This document shows, piece by piece, positions 33,602-35,814 of a DNA stretch of 35,814 nt. Location: positions 143,359 to 179,172 of the forward strand of contig DGAU01000003.1 in the NCBI GenBank assembly GCA_002384055.1. The letters are read 5' to 3'. The stretch is from Flavobacteriaceae bacterium UBA4022. GTDB taxonomy: Bacteria > Bacteroidota > Bacteroidia > Flavobacteriales > Flavobacteriaceae. A program made the translations under genes and the position numbers. Positions within the stretch are counted from its first letter, which is position 1. Every line of letters begins with the position of its first letter. The notes beneath the pieces were generated by a model, which was not told where the DNA came from, did no database searches, and saw only the letters and a program-made list of their open reading frames with translations.

Positions 33602-34378
33602 ATGACGATTCTTTTCGATAGCCACAAAATTCATTATACCGTTTGCGGCCAAGGGCCTGCGGTTGTTTTTCTTCATGGCTTTTTGGAGGACCTCAACATC
33701 TGGGATACCATCACCGCGGAATTAAAGGACCATTGTCAAATCATCTGCATTGACCTGCCGGGCCATGGATTAAGCCCAGCGCTAAAGGAAATTCATTCTA
33801 TGGAGCGCTATGCCCAGATCGTCCACAGCCTGTTGGCCACTCTTAATGCCTCAACTGCTTTGATCGTTGGTCATTCTATGGGGGGCTATGTGGCTCTTGC
33901 CCTCACACAACAAGCTCCAGAGGTCGTCTGTGGACTGCTCTTGATCAATACCACACCGGACAAAGACAATAACGCCAGAAAAGAAAATAGGAATAGAGCC
34001 CTCAGGATCATCAAAACCCAGGCCCAGGCATTTGTCAGTATGGCCATAGAAAATTTATGCGACCCAGCCACAAGCCATCGGTATGTTTCAGAAATTGCGG
34101 CACTCAAAAAAAGAGCGCTTTCCTGTGACGTGAAGGGGCTAGAGCAAACGATCATAGGCCTACGAGATCGCAACGATCGCAATGAAATATTGCGCCAATT
34201 TCAGGGCAGAAAACACTTGATAATGGGCGACAAGGATCCTTTGATTTCGGAAAAAAAAGCCCGTCAAATAAACCAAAAAACCGGATCTTCATTGACCCTA
34301 GTGAGCGGTGGACACATGACTTGGCTCGAGGCCCCAGAGGCCATCATTGAACGTGTCAAAATACTGCTTAAGGCCTAG
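33602..34378 (+). CDS. Alpha/beta hydrolase
   Basis: A 258-residue cytoplasmic hydrolase of the small MenH/esterase-like type. The oxyanion-hole motif is FLHGFLED at 23-30, and DLPGHGLS follows at 51-58. The nucleophile elbow is GHSMGG with Ser92. A candidate acid lies at Asp212 in GDKDPLI, and the catalytic His at 238 in SGGHMTWLEAP. The triad is complete. The substrate cannot be assigned: no isochorismate or other pathway genes are near, so MenH is not claimed. It follows the aminopeptidase gene by 20 nt. Its TAG stop overlaps the TAG of thiL on the other strand within CTAG (34375-34378). Confidence 0.9.
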   Translation: MTILFDSHKIHYTVCGQGPAVVFLHGFLEDLNIWDTITAELKDHCQIICIDLPGHGLSPALKEIHSMERYAQIVHSLLATLNASTALIVGHSMGGYVALALTQQAPEVVCGLLLINTTPDKDNNARKENRNRALRIIKTQAQAFVSMAIENLCDPATSHRYVSEIAALKKRALSCDVKGLEQTIIGLRDRNDRNEILRQFQGRKHLIMGDKDPLISEKKARQINQKTGSSLTLVSGGHMTWLEAPEAIIERVKILLKA

Positions 34379-35436
34379 TCGTGAGTTTCGTTTTTGAGCG
34401 GATTCCATCCGCGAGCGATAATGGGTATTTGACTTTGCGCACGGGTGATCAGATTAATCCCCCCCTCTGGAGCACAAATATGGCCAATGATGGTTAGATT
34501 TGGATTGCCTTTGATGGTGTCAAAATCCTTTTGATCGATCGTAAACAACAATTCATAATCCTCACCACCGCTCAAGGCAATCGTGGTGCTGTCCAAATTC
34601 AATTCTTCACAGGTAGTGATGACCTGAGGATCCAAGGGCAATTTATCTTCATATATTGAACAGCCAACCTTTGACGCTTTGGACAGATGCAGAATTTCGG
34701 AGGAGAGCCCATCGCTGATATCAATCATGGCGGTCGGCTTTACCTTTAAGTCCGCCAATAATTTAATGATGTCCGTCCGCGCTTCAGGTTTTAATTGGCG
34801 TTCGACCAAATAATGGTAAGGTTCCAAATCGGGCTGTGCCTTGGGGTTCACCGCAAAAACTTGTTTTTCACGTTCCAATACTTGTAGGCCTAAATATGCC
34901 GCCCCAATATCTCCCGAAATCACCAGTAAGTCATTGACTTTGGCTCCAGATCGATAAATCACATCGCCTGAGAGGCACGTGCCAAGGGCGGTAATACTGA
35001 TCACCAGTCCTGTTGTCGATGAGGTGGTGTCTCCACCGACCAAATCGACTTGGTATTTTTGACACGCGAGTTTGATGCCTTCGTACAGTTCTTCGATCGC
35101 TTCGACCGTAAACCGATTGGATACCGCAATAGACACCGTTATTTGTTTTGGTTGGGCATTCATGGCACAGACATCGCTGAGATTGACCACAACTGCCTTA
35201 TAGCCCAGGTGCTTGAGTGGCATATAAGCCAGATCAAAATGCACGCCTTCGAGCAATAAGTCGGTGGTGACCACTTGAACCTCGTTTTTGTTCATTTTAA
35301 GGACTGCTGCATCATCCCCTATACCCTTTATGGTGTCGGAATGAATCGTACTAATCCCCTTTGTGAGGTGATCAATTAAGCCAAATTCCCCAAGATCAGA
35401 AATGGGTGTTCTTTGATCGTTTTTATTTTCTAGCAT
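34375..35436 (-). CDS. thiL: Thiamine-monophosphate kinase
   Basis: A 353-residue cytoplasmic enzyme phosphorylating thiamine monophosphate to the active cofactor thiamine diphosphate. The AIR-synthase-like fold is clear: ISDLGEFGLIDHL at the N-terminus, the metal/ATP motif KGIGDDAAVLK, HLGYKAVVVNLSDVCAMNA, the LVGGDTTSS loop, MIDISDGLSSEI, and ALSGGEDYELLFT in the C-terminal half. Length is slightly above the usual 320-330 residues, mainly from the N-terminal extension MLENKNDQRTP and internal loops. No other thiamine genes lie in the window. The promoter candidate is TAACTTTG at 35476-35483. It ends in the CTAG shared with the hydrolase gene. Confidence 0.95.
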   Translation of the reverse strand: MLENKNDQRTPISDLGEFGLIDHLTKGISTIHSDTIKGIGDDAAVLKMNKNEVQVVTTDLLLEGVHFDLAYMPLKHLGYKAVVVNLSDVCAMNAQPKQITVSIAVSNRFTVEAIEELYEGIKLACQKYQVDLVGGDTTSSTTGLVISITALGTCLSGDVIYRSGAKVNDLLVISGDIGAAYLGLQVLEREKQVFAVNPKAQPDLEPYHYLVERQLKPEARTDIIKLLADLKVKPTAMIDISDGLSSEILHLSKASKVGCSIYEDKLPLDPQVITTCEELNLDSTTIALSGGEDYELLFTIDQKDFDTIKGNPNLTIIGHICAPEGGINLITRAQSQIPIIARGWNPLKNETHD

Positions 35437-35475
35437 CTCTACTTTTTATTATTTCATTACCTTAAAATCGCGGGG

Positions 35476-35483
35476 CAAAGTTA
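35476..35483 (-). promoter_or_regulatory. -7 element of thiL
   Basis: The minus strand reads TAACTTTG, a full TAnnTTTG match, about 39 nt upstream of the thiL ATG. No -33 TTG at the usual spacing was found. The rest of the 220-bp gap (35437-35656) holds no supported gene. Confidence 0.5.
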
Positions 35484-35656
35484 CACAATCTCAAGGGCTT
35501 TTCCGTGCAGATCAAAGACACAAGCCAATACAATCCTGTACTTGCCTAATGGCATACTGCCCAAGCGCATTGAATTATAAGAAACCTTAACACAATCCTT
35601 AATATTATTTTGTTAGTTTTACCTGAAAATTATTTCCACTTAATTCAAACTGAAAA

Positions 35657-35814
35657 ATGCGACTATACACAGCCCTTACTTTTATTTTAATGTCTTTTGC
35701 GGTTATCGCCCAGCCTTGCTCTGGAGGAATGGCCGGAAACTACCCTTGTGACGGTTACGATTTATTGTCGCACATACCTCTATCTACATTTGGCGCCACA
35801 GGCGGGAACGATTC
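35657..35814 (+). CDS. Choice-of-anchor B family exported protein, N-terminal part only
   Basis: An ATG at 35657 opens a frame that runs off the right edge (52 full codons). It begins with a signal peptide, MRLYTALTFILMSFAVIAQ, followed by PCSGGMAGNYPCDGYDLLSH and IPLSTFGATGGND. The GGMAG-x-YPC-x-GYDL-x-S and PLSTFGA-GGNDS pattern is what I recognise as the mature start of choice-of-anchor-B proteins. These are propellers with LVIVD-type repeats, usually carrying a C-terminal sorting or anchor signal. Two early cysteines flank the GGMAG segment. The repeats and anchor are outside the window. No full-consensus promoter was found; TAGTTTTA, one mismatch, occurs about 40 nt upstream. Confidence 0.75.
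   Translation, partial: MRLYTALTFILMSFAVIAQPCSGGMAGNYPCDGYDLLSHIPLSTFGATGGND

Noticed and set aside
33602..34378. Assignment of the alpha/beta hydrolase as MenH
   Set aside because: The triad and fold are shared by many hydrolases and no menaquinone genes are nearby.
1..35814. CRISPR arrays, tRNA or rRNA genes, complete insertion sequences
   Set aside because: None was seen on reading; no regular direct-repeat arrays, cloverleaf-like runs or transposase genes with terminal repeats. Only the partial recombinase at the left edge hints at mobility.

Overview
The window looks like chromosomal DNA of a marine-type member of the Bacteroidota, most likely Flavobacteriaceae. The evidence is a type IX secretion (Por) sorting domain, a GEVED-domain surface protein, a TonB receptor with an N-terminal carboxypeptidase-like domain, DUF4270 and Big_5-type lipoproteins, a one-subunit SdhC in an sdhCAB operon, a eukaryotic-type GlyS, and repeated matches to the Bacteroidota promoter -7 element TAnnTTTG. 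No rRNA, tRNA, CRISPR array or insertion sequence was seen.

Left edge (1-3194): the N-terminal 63 codons of a serine recombinase leave the window on the minus strand. A 250-bp AT-rich gap with an 11-bp inverted repeat follows, then a TonB-dependent outer-membrane receptor. By eye this part is more AT-rich and uses more AGA arginine codons than the rest, so it may be accessory DNA. A strong bidirectional hairpin terminator at 3150-3194 closes it.

Core block A (3266-12389): two operons diverge from 7532-7632, where two back-to-back -7 elements lie. Leftward: a short glycogen-synthase-like protein lacking the KTGGL motif, a DUF4270 lipoprotein and glmS. Rightward: panC, panD, a lysylphosphatidylglycerol-synthase/AglD-type membrane protein, an esterase-fold protein whose nucleophile serine is replaced by Asp, and radA. 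The right operon is tightly packed, with a TTG start 2 nt after panD and a TGATG overlap into radA.

Core block B (12386-25745): xth and an OmpA-type lipoprotein run leftward and collide with radA at a shared TTAA. A 1137-residue outer-membrane-barrel-like protein and an 872-residue T9SS-exported GEVED protein converge on a second strong terminator. A small lipoprotein-like gene, glyS, a coiled-coil membrane protein, comF and a Big_5-type lipoprotein follow.

Core block C (25777-35814): the succinate dehydrogenase operon sdhCAB has a good TTTG-N20-TACTTTTG promoter. It is followed by a 949-residue BNR/sortilin-type exported protein, an M24B Xaa-Pro aminopeptidase, an alpha/beta hydrolase whose stop codon overlaps that of thiL on the opposite strand, thiL, and the beginning of a choice-of-anchor-B (LVIVD-type) exported protein cut by the window end.

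The most unusual items are two apparently degenerate enzymes kept in housekeeping operons (the KTGGL-less GT5-like protein beside glmS, and the Ser-less esterase beside radA), the recombinase/inverted repeat/TonB receptor edge, the uncharacterised large barrel with an EF-hand-like loop, and promoter elements placed so close to start codons that leaderless transcripts are predicted. I did not find a clearly new multi-gene defence or mobile system.
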